DNA of 64,000 bases, from assembly GCF_019203965.1 (NCBI RefSeq), contig NZ_CP076448.1, forward strand, positions 2,557,001 through 2,621,000, written 5' to 3'. The translations under genes were made by a program, and so were the position numbers. This document shows, one piece after another, positions 18,553 to 26,903 of the stretch; the stretch's first letter is position 1; each line of letters opens with the position of its first letter. The stretch is from Elioraea tepida (GTDB lineage: Bacteria; Pseudomonadota; Alphaproteobacteria; Acetobacterales; Acetobacteraceae). The notes below the pieces were generated by a model. That model saw nothing but the letters and a program-made list of their open reading frames with translations, ran no database searches and was not told where the DNA came from.

Positions 18553-18613
18553 GGTCCGCGCCGGCTTTTCGCATGGAGTGAACGATGCTCCGGCGTCGTG
18601 GTAGTCGAAAGAT
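18553..18613. promoter_or_regulatory. Divergent control region rrf2/cysK
   Basis: 61 bases between two divergent starts must carry both promoters and probably the Rrf2 operator. A short inverted repeat, GGAG-N9-CTCC, is centred near 18587. No convincing -35/-10 pair was recognised on either strand. Confidence 0.4.
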
Positions 18614-19573
18614 ATGGATGTGTCACCACCGCGACAGCGAATCAACGACAGCATCCTTGACCTGATCGGCCGCACCCCGCTCGTCCGCGCGCCACACCTT
18701 GCCGCCGCGGAAGGGCTTGCGGCCGATCTCGTCCTGAAGCTCGAGTTCCTCAACCCGCTCGGCTCGGTCAAGGACAGGATCGGGCTTGCGATGGTGCGCG
18801 CGGCGGAAGCAGCAGGCACGATCCGCCCCGGGCAGGGGACGCTCGTTGAGCCGACCTCAGGCAATACCGGGATCGCGCTCGCCTTCGTCGCTGCGGCGCG
18901 CGGCTATCGTCTCGTCGTCACCATGCCCGAGGGCGCTTCGGAGGGGCGGCGGCGCATGCTGCGCCTGCTCGGGGCGGAGGTCGTCGAGACGCCGGCGCGC
19001 GAGGGCATGGCGGGGGCGATCGCGCGCGCCGAGGCGATCGTCGCCGCCACCCCAGGCGCGGTGATGCCGAGGCAGTTCGACAACCCGGCGAACCCCGCGA
19101 TCCACGAGGCGACGACGGCGGAGGAGATCTGGGCCGACACGGGCGGGGAGGTGGATGCGATCGTCGGTGGACTCGGCACGGGCGGAACGCTCACCGGGGT
19201 GGCCCGCGCGCTCAAGCCGCGCCGGCCGGGCCTCAGGATCATCGGCGTGGAGCCGGACGAGAGCGCCGTCCTCTCGGGCGAGCGGCCGTCGCCGCACGGG
19301 ATTCAGGGGATCGGTGCCGGGTTCGTGCCTGCGGTGCTCGACCGAAGCCTGATCGACCGGGTGGAGCGTGTGGCCGAGGCGGAGGCGATCGCGACCGCCC
19401 GGCGCGTGGCGCGGACGGACGGGATCCCGGTCGGGATCAGTTCTGGGGCGGCGCTCGCGGCTGCCTTGCGGGTGGCCCGCGACCCGGCGATGGCGGGCAA
19501 GCGCGTGGTGGTGATCTGCGCGAGCTTCGCCGAGCGCTATCTCTCGACGGCGCTGTTCGCTGCCCTCGACTAA
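18614..19573 (+). CDS. cysK: Cysteine synthase A (O-acetylserine sulfhydrylase)
   Basis: PLP enzyme that makes L-cysteine from O-acetylserine and sulfide. 319 residues, normal length. The PLP lysine is K53 in NPLGSVKDRIG, the substrate loop TSGNTG is at 81-86, and the PLP-phosphate loop GTGGT at about 188-192. Monocistronic as seen, divergent from an Rrf2 regulator, and followed by tRNA-Val on the other strand. Confidence 0.94.
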   Translation: MDVSPPRQRINDSILDLIGRTPLVRAPHLAAAEGLAADLVLKLEFLNPLGSVKDRIGLAMVRAAEAAGTIRPGQGTLVEPTSGNTGIALAFVAAARGYRLVVTMPEGASEGRRRMLRLLGAEVVETPAREGMAGAIARAEAIVAATPGAVMPRQFDNPANPAIHEATTAEEIWADTGGEVDAIVGGLGTGGTLTGVARALKPRRPGLRIIGVEPDESAVLSGERPSPHGIQGIGAGFVPAVLDRSLIDRVERVAEAEAIATARRVARTDGIPVGISSGAALAAALRVARDPAMAGKRVVVICASFAERYLSTALFAALD

Positions 19574-19722
19574 CCGATGCCCGTGGTCGGCTGGTGCTGT
19601 CCGGCCCGCGCACCGCAATCGCCGGAGACGCCTCAGCGTTCCCCGGTTTCAGGCGCTGTACGGGCCTGCCGAAAACCACCGCTCGGCTGGAGCGCCCGCC
19701 GCGGCGCCGCGCCTCGCTCGGA

Positions 19723-19797
19723 TGGTGGGCGCGGTAGGGATTGAACCTACGACCCCCGCCGTGTGAAGGCGATGCTCTCCCGCTGAGCTACGCGCCC
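19723..19797 (-). tRNA. tRNA-Val(CAC)
   Basis: 75 nucleotides on the minus strand fold as a complete cloverleaf: acceptor GGGCGCG/CGCGCCC, D-stem GCTC/GAGC, anticodon loop TTCACAC (anticodon CAC, reading GTG), T-arm GTAGG-TTCAATC-CCTAC, discriminator A and an encoded CCA end. Confidence 0.96.
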
Positions 19798-19810
19798 ATC
19801 CATAAGCGCG

Positions 19811-19840
19811 CAGTTACGGTCGCGCCGCCACAGCTGTCAA
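19811..19840 (-). promoter_or_regulatory. Possible promoter of tRNA-Val
   Basis: On the minus strand a perfect TTGACA (19840-19835) is followed, 17-18 bases later, by a weak -10 (GTAACT/TAACTG, 19817-19811), about 15 bases before the tRNA. The -35 box lies within the last codons of the PEP-CTERM-like gene. Confidence 0.4.
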
Positions 19841-20800
19841 GCCGCGGGCAGACCGCGCCGTCGCGGCAAAAGCCAAGCCGAGGACAGCGAGGGCGGCGCC
19901 GAACAACGGGAGGCTTCCGGGCTCCGACACGGGAATGCCGACGGACCACGCCTCGACCTCGATCGCGAGCGTCCAGTTGAACGTGACGCTTTCCCCAACA
20001 CCCGGAGACGCAAACCGCCAACTGGTCGGGATGCTTGGATTGGGGGTGGAGAGGAGGACCTCGATCAGGGAGTCGTCGGGGGTATAGATCCCGCAGGCGC
20101 GTCCGCTGTTTCCGGCGGGCATGGAGTAGATCGCTTCGTCGGAGTTTGGACCGGATGGGAGCGTGCAGCTGCGGAGCTCGATGATCTCGCTGAAACCGAG
20201 GAGATATTGTCTCGTGTCCTCGGTCACTGACATCGACGTTCTTGTCCTTGTGCCAAATCGCGCGGTGTCACTCACGAAACCCATCGGCACTTCCGAGAAG
20301 TGATGAAATTGGTTCAGAAGAGAGCGCCACTCTTGTGGTATGGAGTAGGGAAGGAAGACAGATCGCCAGAAGCTCAAGTAGAGGCCGGTCAGCTCGTTCA
20401 AACTGTGGTTGGTGACGGTGAAGCTCAGGTCCATTTCGTGGCGAAGCCGGGCAAAATGAGACTCGTTTCCCCAGGGCGGATCCACCATCGCCAGCGCCCC
20501 GATCCGGCCGGATCCGCTGTAAGGCCCCGGCCAGACACTGGACTGGTAGGCGACGCGCCCGCGGGTCGAGTGCTCGGCCTGGAGCCTGGTTGTCGTGGCG
20601 GCGGCTACAGATAGAGCTCCTGACCTGAGCACGTCTTCCACCCTCTCGGTCCAGGTCTCCCCGAGCCGCAGTGCGTACACGCCCAGGCTGACAAAGTTCT
20701 CCGGCACCAGGGCAATCGCCCCAGCAGAGGCCGTGCGCGGCGCCGTGATGGCGGCCGTGGCCAAAAGGGCGGTTGCAAAAAAGCAAGTAATCCTTCGCAT
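19814..20800 (-). CDS. PEP-CTERM-like exported protein of unknown function
   Basis: 328 residues: signal peptide MRRITCFFATALLATAAITA ending near TASA-G, a beta-rich body without a recognised domain, then a C-terminal tripartite signal (VSEPGSLPLFG, a hydrophobic helix, and a weakly basic tail). This resembles the PEP-CTERM anchor cut by exosortase, with SEP in place of PEP. The ATG at 20800 gives the clean signal peptide; a GTG at 20812 behind a G-run is an alternative. Codon use is less GC-biased than in neighbours, suggesting transfer. No exosortase is in the window. Confidence 0.75.
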   Translation of the reverse strand: MRRITCFFATALLATAAITAPRTASAGAIALVPENFVSLGVYALRLGETWTERVEDVLRSGALSVAAATTTRLQAEHSTRGRVAYQSSVWPGPYSGSGRIGALAMVDPPWGNESHFARLRHEMDLSFTVTNHSLNELTGLYLSFWRSVFLPYSIPQEWRSLLNQFHHFSEVPMGFVSDTARFGTRTRTSMSVTEDTRQYLLGFSEIIELRSCTLPSGPNSDEAIYSMPAGNSGRACGIYTPDDSLIEVLLSTPNPSIPTSWRFASPGVGESVTFNWTLAIEVEAWSVGIPVSEPGSLPLFGAALAVLGLAFAATARSARGLTAVAARP

Positions 20801-21314
20801 GCGCAGTCTCACACCCCCCCCTTCAGAGATGGTGCATCTGTTGAATGGGTGGATGGTCTCACGTCCAAGGGAAAACATCAACATGACAGAAACGATCTCA
20901 AATAAAGAGTTGTTCCATATCGATCGCAATTCCCGTCTAACGCGAAGGCGGGTTATTCCTTTTCCATGAGGTTGCTGCTCGGATAAAATATGTCTGTTTT
21001 GTCGATGGTCGTCTTGGACAAGACATCTTCTGGTTGTCACCCCTGCACATTCTGCGCGTCAGTCGCGGTATCACGGCCCGAAGGGCAGGCCGCCTCGTGG
21101 ACAGGACGTCCGGCGCGCGGTTCGATCGCGCTCGGGCCGCGTTCACCTTCGTGGGTGCGCCAACTCCGCTTGTCTGGTCGCCGCTGCGCCTTCTGGTGGC
21201 CCGTTCGTCCGAGCGGGCACGCGCCGCGCCGGGCTCTGTCGCGGGGTTCACGTTACCCACGCTCACATGCGACGATCACGAAAGCTCGCCGACACGCCAG
21301 CCGGACGCTCGCCG
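20801..21314. other. Gene-free region with an AT-richer island
   Basis: About 510 bases between the PEP-CTERM-like gene and the PsiE-like gene have no convincing coding sequence. The part from about 20830 to 21035 is distinctly AT-richer than the rest of the window. It holds a 6-bp inverted repeat GTCTTG-GA-CAAGAC (21011-21024) that could be an operator. Promoters for both flanking genes presumably lie here. Confidence 0.5.
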
Positions 21315-21818
21315 ATGAAAGATCCGCCGATGAAAGATCCAAAGCCCACCCTGCGCGGCCTCGCGCTCTGGCGGACCCTCACGCTCTATGAGCGGTTCGA
21401 GCAGGTGGTTGTGTTCGTCCTGACGTTCCTGATCGCCGTGATCGTCGTCGCGGCGCTCTGGAGCCTGTTCAAGCTCGTGCTCACCACGCTCGTGCTCGTC
21501 GATCTGCTCGACCCGACGGAGCCGGCGGTGTTCCAGGCGGTGTTCGGCGCGATCTTCACGGTCGTCATCGCGCTCGAGTTCAAGCGCTCCCTGCTCGTGG
21601 TGGTGGACCGGCGTTTCGGGATCGTGCAGGTGCGCGTCGTCGTGATGATCGCCATGCTCGCGGTGGTGCGGAAGTTCATCGTCCTCGACCTTGGCGCGAC
21701 CGATCCGGCGAAGGTGTTCGCGCTCGGCGCGGCCATGCTCGCGCTCGGCATCGTCTACTGGCTGGTGCGCGACCAGGATCGCCGGGAGGCCGAAGTGGCC
21801 GATGAGAGGGCGTCGTGA
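21315..21818 (+). CDS. PsiE-family membrane protein
   Basis: 167-residue protein with about four hydrophobic helices that fits the phosphate-starvation-inducible PsiE family (ALWRTLTLYERFEQVVVFVLT near the N-terminus, then EFKRSLLVVVDRRFGIVQVRVVVMIAMLAVVRKFIV). Biochemical function is unknown. The start is ambiguous because a perfect 15-base tandem duplication (21311-21325 and 21326-21340) repeats the start codon, giving an MKDPPMKDP N-terminus; ATG 21315 or 21330 may be used. Confidence 0.75.
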   Translation: MKDPPMKDPKPTLRGLALWRTLTLYERFEQVVVFVLTFLIAVIVVAALWSLFKLVLTTLVLVDLLDPTEPAVFQAVFGAIFTVVIALEFKRSLLVVVDRRFGIVQVRVVVMIAMLAVVRKFIVLDLGATDPAKVFALGAAMLALGIVYWLVRDQDRREAEVADERAS

Positions 21819-22018
21819 CCTTGCCCGAGAATGCGGCCCTTCTCGCGCCGGGTCGGTGAGAGCACGGCAGCGAGTCACCCGCTGATCCGAGTGGGCGGGA
21901 CCCGTCCGCCGCTCTTGTTGCGGCGGCGGCAGGAGGGCAACCGCGCACCCCGCAAGTCCTCCGGCGGCCGATCCGCCAAGGGCTTGTGCGCGGGTGTCCG
22001 GCCCGCATATGCAGGGTC

Positions 22019-22852
22019 ATGCGTGCGGCGCTGTTCTGCCTGTTCGGCGTGATCCAAACCGCAACGGCTGCCGGCGCGGCGGCCGCCGGCGGTCCCGCGG
22101 TCCAGGCGAGCTACGCGGCCTACTGGTCCGGTTTCTCGATCGCCACGATGGATGCCTCGCTCGAGCTCGGCGCAGAGGCCTACCGGGTTGAGGCGACCAT
22201 GCGGACTGCCGGGCTGCTTGCGATGTTCGTGCGCGGCGAGCAGGTCACCCTGGCCGAGGGCCGGATCGAGCCAGCCAAGACGCCGCTCGCGTTGCGGCCG
22301 CAGCGGTTCCTGATGGAGGGGCGCTGGCGCGACCGGCTGCGGCGCGTCGCCTTGGCCTGGGCCGGAGAGCGGCCGGAGGTCCTGGCACTGCTTCCCGCCA
22401 ACCAGGAGGAGCGCGAGCCTGTGCCGCCCGAGCTTCAGCACGGCACGGTCGACACGCTCACCGCCCTTGCCGCGCTCGTTCGTCTCGTCGCGCTCGAGAA
22501 CCGCTGCGATGGGGCCGCTCAGGTGTTCGACGGGCGGCGGCGAAGCGACTTCACGGCCGTGACCGAGGGGATGGAGACGCTCGAGGCGCATCGCTGGAGC
22601 GGGTTCGCCGGCCCTGCGCTGCGCTGCCGGTTCGAGGGGCGGCAGATCGCCGGGTTCTGGAAGGAGCAGGACCGGGCCGAGGCGGCGAAGCCCCGCGGTG
22701 GCACAGCGTGGTTCGCAAGCCCGGGCCCAGGGCTGCCGGTGATCCCGGTCCGGATCGAGGCGGACAGCGCGTGGGGCACCGTCTCCGTCCACATGACGCG
22801 CGCTGGGCCCGGCGTCCTCGACCTGCCCGCCCAGAGGACCGAGCGGCCCTGA
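22019..22852 (+). CDS. DUF3108 domain-containing exported protein
   Basis: 277 residues with a signal peptide (ATG at 22019) followed by a beta-rich domain of the DUF3108 type: YAAYWSGFSIATMDASLELG at the start, the RTAGLLAMFVRG strand, GTVDTLTALAALVR, and a final VPVRIEAD-like strand (VIPVRIEADS). Such proteins are predicted periplasmic and common in alphaproteobacteria; function unknown. A GC stem (22896-22911) 44 bases after the stop may help end the transcript. Upstream, 21819-22018 has no gene. Confidence 0.78.
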   Translation: MRAALFCLFGVIQTATAAGAAAAGGPAVQASYAAYWSGFSIATMDASLELGAEAYRVEATMRTAGLLAMFVRGEQVTLAEGRIEPAKTPLALRPQRFLMEGRWRDRLRRVALAWAGERPEVLALLPANQEEREPVPPELQHGTVDTLTALAALVRLVALENRCDGAAQVFDGRRRSDFTAVTEGMETLEAHRWSGFAGPALRCRFEGRQIAGFWKEQDRAEAAKPRGGTAWFASPGPGLPVIPVRIEADSAWGTVSVHMTRAGPGVLDLPAQRTERP

Positions 22853-23147
22853 CGGCGCGCACGTCCACACGCCCGGCTGCGGGCCAGCTCCCTGCCGGGG
22901 CGTTTGCCCCGCGACGCTGACCATCCGGGTGAGCTCGGATCCTACCGGATGCGGCGCACACCTGAGCGGGAGCGGACCACCCGAGCGTGAGTGGGCCTTG
23001 CCCAAGCCAAGGTGTCGGCGGACGCGATAGGTTGCCGCTGCACGGTGCATACGCTCCCGCAAGGCCAGCGCCACGTTCCACGGTGCGCCGAAAGCCGCCG
23101 AAGCACCCACAGGCTCACCGCGTCCGGTCCGCTCGCGAAGAGACAGC
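22853..23147. other. Gene-free interval
   Basis: 295 bases between the DUF3108 gene and the methyltransferase gene. Apart from a 6-bp stem CGGGGC/GCCCCG (22896-22901 with 22906-22911), nothing recognisable is seen. The reading frames here look like non-coding GC-rich DNA. Confidence 0.4.
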
Positions 23148-23945
23148 ATGCTGACGGAGCGACAGCAGATAGAAATCGAGTATCATCGAGCCCATTCCCA
23201 GAGAATTTCCGAGAAAGGGCTAGGGTTCGACCGGAGCATCCTCGACCCGGCCAAGACAAGACCATGGAAAGCTTGGTGGTATGTCTGGGAGAGGTTGCGG
23301 AAGCTCGACCTCAAGGGAAGGCGTGTGTTGGTCGTTGGATGCGGCGATGGCGGCGACGCTCTCGTCTTCGCAGCCTTCGGGGCCGACGTCTCGGCCTTCG
23401 AGCTGAGCCCGGACATGCTCGATCTGGCCCGGAGGCGCGCGGCCCATGCCGGGTTGTCGATCGAGTTCCGCGAGTGTCCGGCCGAGGCGCTGAGCTACGA
23501 CCGCGGCGAGTTCGATCTGATCTTCGCCCGCGACATCCTCCATCACGTCGACATTCCGAGAGCCATGACGGAACTCGCGCGCGTGGCAGGTCCGGGCTGC
23601 ATGTTCGTGCTGAGCGAGATCTCCTCGCATCGCTGGACCTATGCGATCCGTGACGCGGAGCTAGTCCGACGATACATCTATCCACGTATCGCTCGGGTGA
23701 TCTACGGCAACGAAAAACCTTACATCACGGCGGACGAACGAAAGCTCTCCGAGAAGGATGTGGAGCTCATCAAGAGCTATTTGCGCGAGATCGACGACGA
23801 ACAATATTTCCTTTTCGTCGTGACGAGACTGTTTTCGGAGAAGAGCGACACGCTGAACAAGGCCGACCGACTTTTCCTCCGCCTGCTCGGGAGGCGCGGG
23901 GCGCTCCTCGGTGGTCGGGTCGTCCTCAGCGGCCGTTTCGCTTGA
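23148..23945 (+). CDS. Class I SAM-dependent methyltransferase
   Basis: 265 residues. Motif I VLVVGCGDGGDA (about 60-71) binds S-adenosylmethionine, the acidic residue ending strand 2 is in VSAFELSPDML, and a motif II-like FDLIFARDILHHVD follows. The C-terminal third is lysine- and tyrosine-rich and matches no domain I know. The substrate is unknown; the closest resemblance is to the broad methyltransf_11/25 group that acts on small molecules or lipid-linked sugars. Its codon usage is less GC-biased than that of the core genes, fitting an accessory gene. Confidence 0.82.
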   Translation: MLTERQQIEIEYHRAHSQRISEKGLGFDRSILDPAKTRPWKAWWYVWERLRKLDLKGRRVLVVGCGDGGDALVFAAFGADVSAFELSPDMLDLARRRAAHAGLSIEFRECPAEALSYDRGEFDLIFARDILHHVDIPRAMTELARVAGPGCMFVLSEISSHRWTYAIRDAELVRRYIYPRIARVIYGNEKPYITADERKLSEKDVELIKSYLREIDDEQYFLFVVTRLFSEKSDTLNKADRLFLRLLGRRGALLGGRVVLSGRFA

Positions 23946-24162
23946 CGGCAGCGGGCGGCGGATGTCCGGCCCCACCGAGGCGTCCTCAGCTGCTGTCGTC
24001 ATCTTGACCGATTCGGCAGCGCCCGCGTCGCGAAGCTAGGGGCACCCGGGACAGCCGCGACGACCCCGCGCAGTACGGGCGCCACCCCGGATGCCTTCTC
24101 GGCGCGGCCCCCTTCGCACCGCAAGCCGACGGTCGACCCGAGCGGACCGATCGTCGCCCGGG

Positions 24163-25557
24163 TCATCGATCATGCGCGACGGGAACGGAACGGGCGGTGC
24201 CCACCGCGGGACGTGTCGCGGCAAGGGGGGCAGGGGCGAGCGTCAGCACGGCGGCGACGGGGATGAGCCAGGCAAGCCGAGCCTGGTATCGGTGATGCGG
24301 TTTCGAGAGCGCGCCTGTCGCGAACGCGTTCGCCGCTGCCGCTCCCAGAACCAGCACCACGAGCGCCAGGGCGCGCGCGTCGCCACGCCGGAACGACCGC
24401 CAGGCGCCCGCGAGCGCAAGCGGGGCGGCGACCGCGAGCACCAACGGGTAGAGCGGCAGGATGGGTGAGACGGCATCGAGAAGCAGGCGCCGCGCCTGCA
24501 GCGACGCCTCCTGGCGCGCGACCTCGCGGGCCGGAAAGAACTCCCTGATCCGGCTCGCCGCGGCGTTGTCGATGTCCTCCCAGGGCTGGCCGATCACGTC
24601 CGACGCGCCCGCTGTCACGAGCTGCGTGGCCGTGTTGAGCGCCATGGCGCGGGCGACCGCCCAGGGTTCGCGCGCGACCGTCTCGCGGACGATCTCGCGC
24701 GCCTCCGGCGAGAGCAGCGCCCCGCCCAGGAAACGCGGGGTGCCTGCCGGGTCGCGGTTCATCGGGCTGTCGGGCGCCCAGAGGAAGACGTCGCTGTCGA
24801 TCGGCAGGCGGTCGGCGAAGGCGCAGAGATACCAGCCGCGTTCGGGGCAGACGGCCTGGATGGTCCGCGCGGCCGGCCCGTCGGCCTGAAGCCGCGCGAG
24901 CAGGAAGGTCGCCCCGTGCGGCGAGAGCGAGAGCACGCCATGGCCCGCGAGGTTGGTGCCGAGCAGGAGCAGGGTCGCGGCGGCGAGGGGCGCGGCCATC
25001 CGCAATGCCGGCCCGAGCCGGCGCGTCAGCACCACCGCCAGCGCCACCATCGCGGCCGCGACCGGGAGATGGGAGAGATGCGCGGCGATGCCGACGCTCG
25101 CCACGACGCCTGCCCAGATCGTCTCGCCGCGCGAGAGCCGCCCCTTGCCGAAACCGAGCAGGAAGAGCGCGAGCACGACGGCGGCAGTGAACAAATCGGG
25201 CATCAGGAGCGCGATGGTGAACGGCGCCGAGGTGAGGAGGGCCACGGCCGCGCAGAGACCAAGGTGGGCGACCGGCCGCGCCCCCCAGATCACACGGCCG
25301 GTGAGCCAGAGGAGGTGCGAGACCATCAACGCCTGGGCGGCGACCGGGCCCCAGAGCGTCAGGCGCCAGTGGAACAGGTGGAGGAAAGGCCCGTAGACCC
25401 ACGGCTTGTCCCAGATCATCAGCGGCACGAGGGTCTGCGCGAGGAACGCCCCCGTATCGCTGAACAGGATCGGGTAGCCGTTGAGGAGGGCAGGCCAGAC
25501 GAGCACAGGCGCCGCGAGCAGGATCGCCGCGGCGTTGGCGATGCGGCCGCCCGTCAC
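24163..25557 (-). CDS. Polytopic membrane protein of unknown function
   Basis: 464 residues with around eight to ten hydrophobic helices. Between helices there is a large loop with ALLSPEAREIVRETV and PHGATFLLARLQADGPAAR. The layout recalls glycosyltransferase-like (GT-C) or O-antigen-type membrane proteins, but no catalytic motif could be assigned. The start is the GTG at 25557, which overlaps the moaE stop (GTGA), so it is translationally coupled to moaE. The sequence between its end and the methyltransferase (23946-24162) is a gene-free convergent gap. Confidence 0.7.
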   Translation of the reverse strand: MTGGRIANAAAILLAAPVLVWPALLNGYPILFSDTGAFLAQTLVPLMIWDKPWVYGPFLHLFHWRLTLWGPVAAQALMVSHLLWLTGRVIWGARPVAHLGLCAAVALLTSAPFTIALLMPDLFTAAVVLALFLLGFGKGRLSRGETIWAGVVASVGIAAHLSHLPVAAAMVALAVVLTRRLGPALRMAAPLAAATLLLLGTNLAGHGVLSLSPHGATFLLARLQADGPAARTIQAVCPERGWYLCAFADRLPIDSDVFLWAPDSPMNRDPAGTPRFLGGALLSPEAREIVRETVAREPWAVARAMALNTATQLVTAGASDVIGQPWEDIDNAAASRIREFFPAREVARQEASLQARRLLLDAVSPILPLYPLVLAVAAPLALAGAWRSFRRGDARALALVVLVLGAAAANAFATGALSKPHHRYQARLAWLIPVAAVLTLAPAPLAATRPAVGTARSVPVAHDR

Positions 25558-26009
25558 CGGGCCGACCAGCGCGCGGCGGCGTCGTCGTCGGCGGCGCGTG
25601 CCTCGACCCAGCGGCTTTCGCCGGTCGCGAACTCCTCCCGCTTCCAGAACGGGGCCTTGGTCTTCAGCCAGTCGATCAGGAAGGCGCAGGCCTCGAGCGC
25701 CGCGGCACGGTGGGCGGAGGCGGCGAGCACGAGCACGATCGGCTCGCCCGGAACAAGCGGCCCGACGCGATGGATCACCGTGCAGCCGGTGAGCGGCCAC
25801 CGACGCGCGGCTTCGGCCACGATCGCGCCGATCGCCCGCTCCGTCATGCCGGGGTAGTGCTCGAGAACCATCCGCGCGAGCCCGTCATCGGCACGGGTGA
25901 CGCCGACGAAGCTCGCGATGCCGCCGACATCGGTTCGCCCGCGCGTGAGCGCCTCCGTCTCGGCGGCGATGTCGAACGGCCCCTCCTGGACACGGATGGT
26001 CGGGGTCAT
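25554..26009 (-). CDS. moaE: Molybdopterin synthase catalytic subunit MoaE
   Basis: Large subunit of molybdopterin synthase, which with thiocarboxylated MoaD converts precursor Z (cPMP) to molybdopterin. About 151 residues. Characteristic features: GGIASFVGVTRADD, LEHYPGMTERAIG, then HRVGPLVPGEPIVLVLAASAHR and the active-site lysine region WLKTKAPFWKRE. ATG at 26009 is preceded by GGGAAG; an upstream GTG at 26015 is possible. moaD is not adjacent. Confidence 0.94.
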   Translation of the reverse strand: MTPTIRVQEGPFDIAAETEALTRGRTDVGGIASFVGVTRADDGLARMVLEHYPGMTERAIGAIVAEAARRWPLTGCTVIHRVGPLVPGEPIVLVLAASAHRAAALEACAFLIDWLKTKAPFWKREEFATGESRWVEARAADDDAAARWSAR

Positions 26010-26088
26010 TGCCACTTCCCAAGCACCTCTTCGCCCTCAGATGCCGCCTGAGCGCGCGCGGCTCAAGGGCTGGCTCACGCGGCGCTGA

Positions 26089-26778
26089 TCAGGACGCCGA
26101 GGCGAAGAGCGCCGCGACCGCCCCGGGCAGGGCATCGAACCGCTCGATCACCGCTGCCGCTCCGAGAGCCCGATGGTCCGCCTCGCCATAGCCGAAGGCG
26201 GCGTAGATCGCGCGGACGCCGGCGCCGCGGGCGGCGACGAGATCGTTGGCATGGTCGCCCACCATCACCGCATCCGCAGGGGCGATGCCGAGACGCTCGA
26301 GCGTGCCGAGAATGTGGCCCGGGTCGGGCTTGCGCACGGGGAAACTGTCGCCACCAGCGACCGTCGCGAAGCGGGTCTCGAGGCCGAGCCGGCGGAGGAT
26401 TGTGCGGGTCGGCGCCTCGGGCTTATTGGTGACGATCGCGAGCATGAACCCCGCGTCGGCAAGCGCCTCGAGCGCCTCCTCCACGCCCGGGAAGGGGCGT
26501 GTCTCATCCAGCGACTGCGCCTCGTAGTCGGGGATGAACGCTTCGAGTTCGGCCGCGAGTTCCGTCTCCGTGAGGGGGCGCCCCGCCGCGGCGAAGCCTC
26601 GGGTGAGGAGAACGCGGGCCCCGTCGCCGATCATCTGCTTGACCGACGCGAGCGGCTGCGGGGCAAGACCGTTGGCGGCGAGACGCCGATTGAGGGCGGC
26701 GGCGAGATCAGGCGCGCTGTCGATCAGCGTGCCGTCGAGGTCGAGGCAGACGGCGCGCCTCGGGCGCGGCTGCGGCAT
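26089..26778 (-). CDS. gph: Phosphoglycolate phosphatase (HAD family)
   Basis: HAD hydrolase that removes 2-phosphoglycolate. 229 residues. The nucleophile motif DLDGT (D13, D15) opens the protein, VTNKPE is motif II, KPDPGHIL contributes the motif III lysine, and VGDHANDLVAA is motif IV. The helical cap between motifs I and II has the usual Gph length. ATG 26778 is preceded by GGAAGGG. It diverges from glmU and lies upstream of moaE on the same strand. Confidence 0.88.
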   Translation of the reverse strand: MPQPRPRRAVCLDLDGTLIDSAPDLAAALNRRLAANGLAPQPLASVKQMIGDGARVLLTRGFAAAGRPLTETELAAELEAFIPDYEAQSLDETRPFPGVEEALEALADAGFMLAIVTNKPEAPTRTILRRLGLETRFATVAGGDSFPVRKPDPGHILGTLERLGIAPADAVMVGDHANDLVAARGAGVRAIYAAFGYGEADHRALGAAAVIERFDALPGAVAALFASAS

Positions 26779-26903
26779 GGTTACCCTTCCTCCACTGTGA
26801 GGTGCGACACACTGCGTGACCGCATGGCCTTTTGACACGGGTCGGGCGGGAAGGGCAGAACCGCGCCCAAGGCAAGGGAACTGAAGGCAAGGCAAAGGCA
26901 GCC

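Noticed and set aside
26832-26860. Promoter ahead of glmU from a TTGACA at 26832
   Set aside because: No acceptable -10 hexamer lies at 15-19 bases; the match is probably chance.
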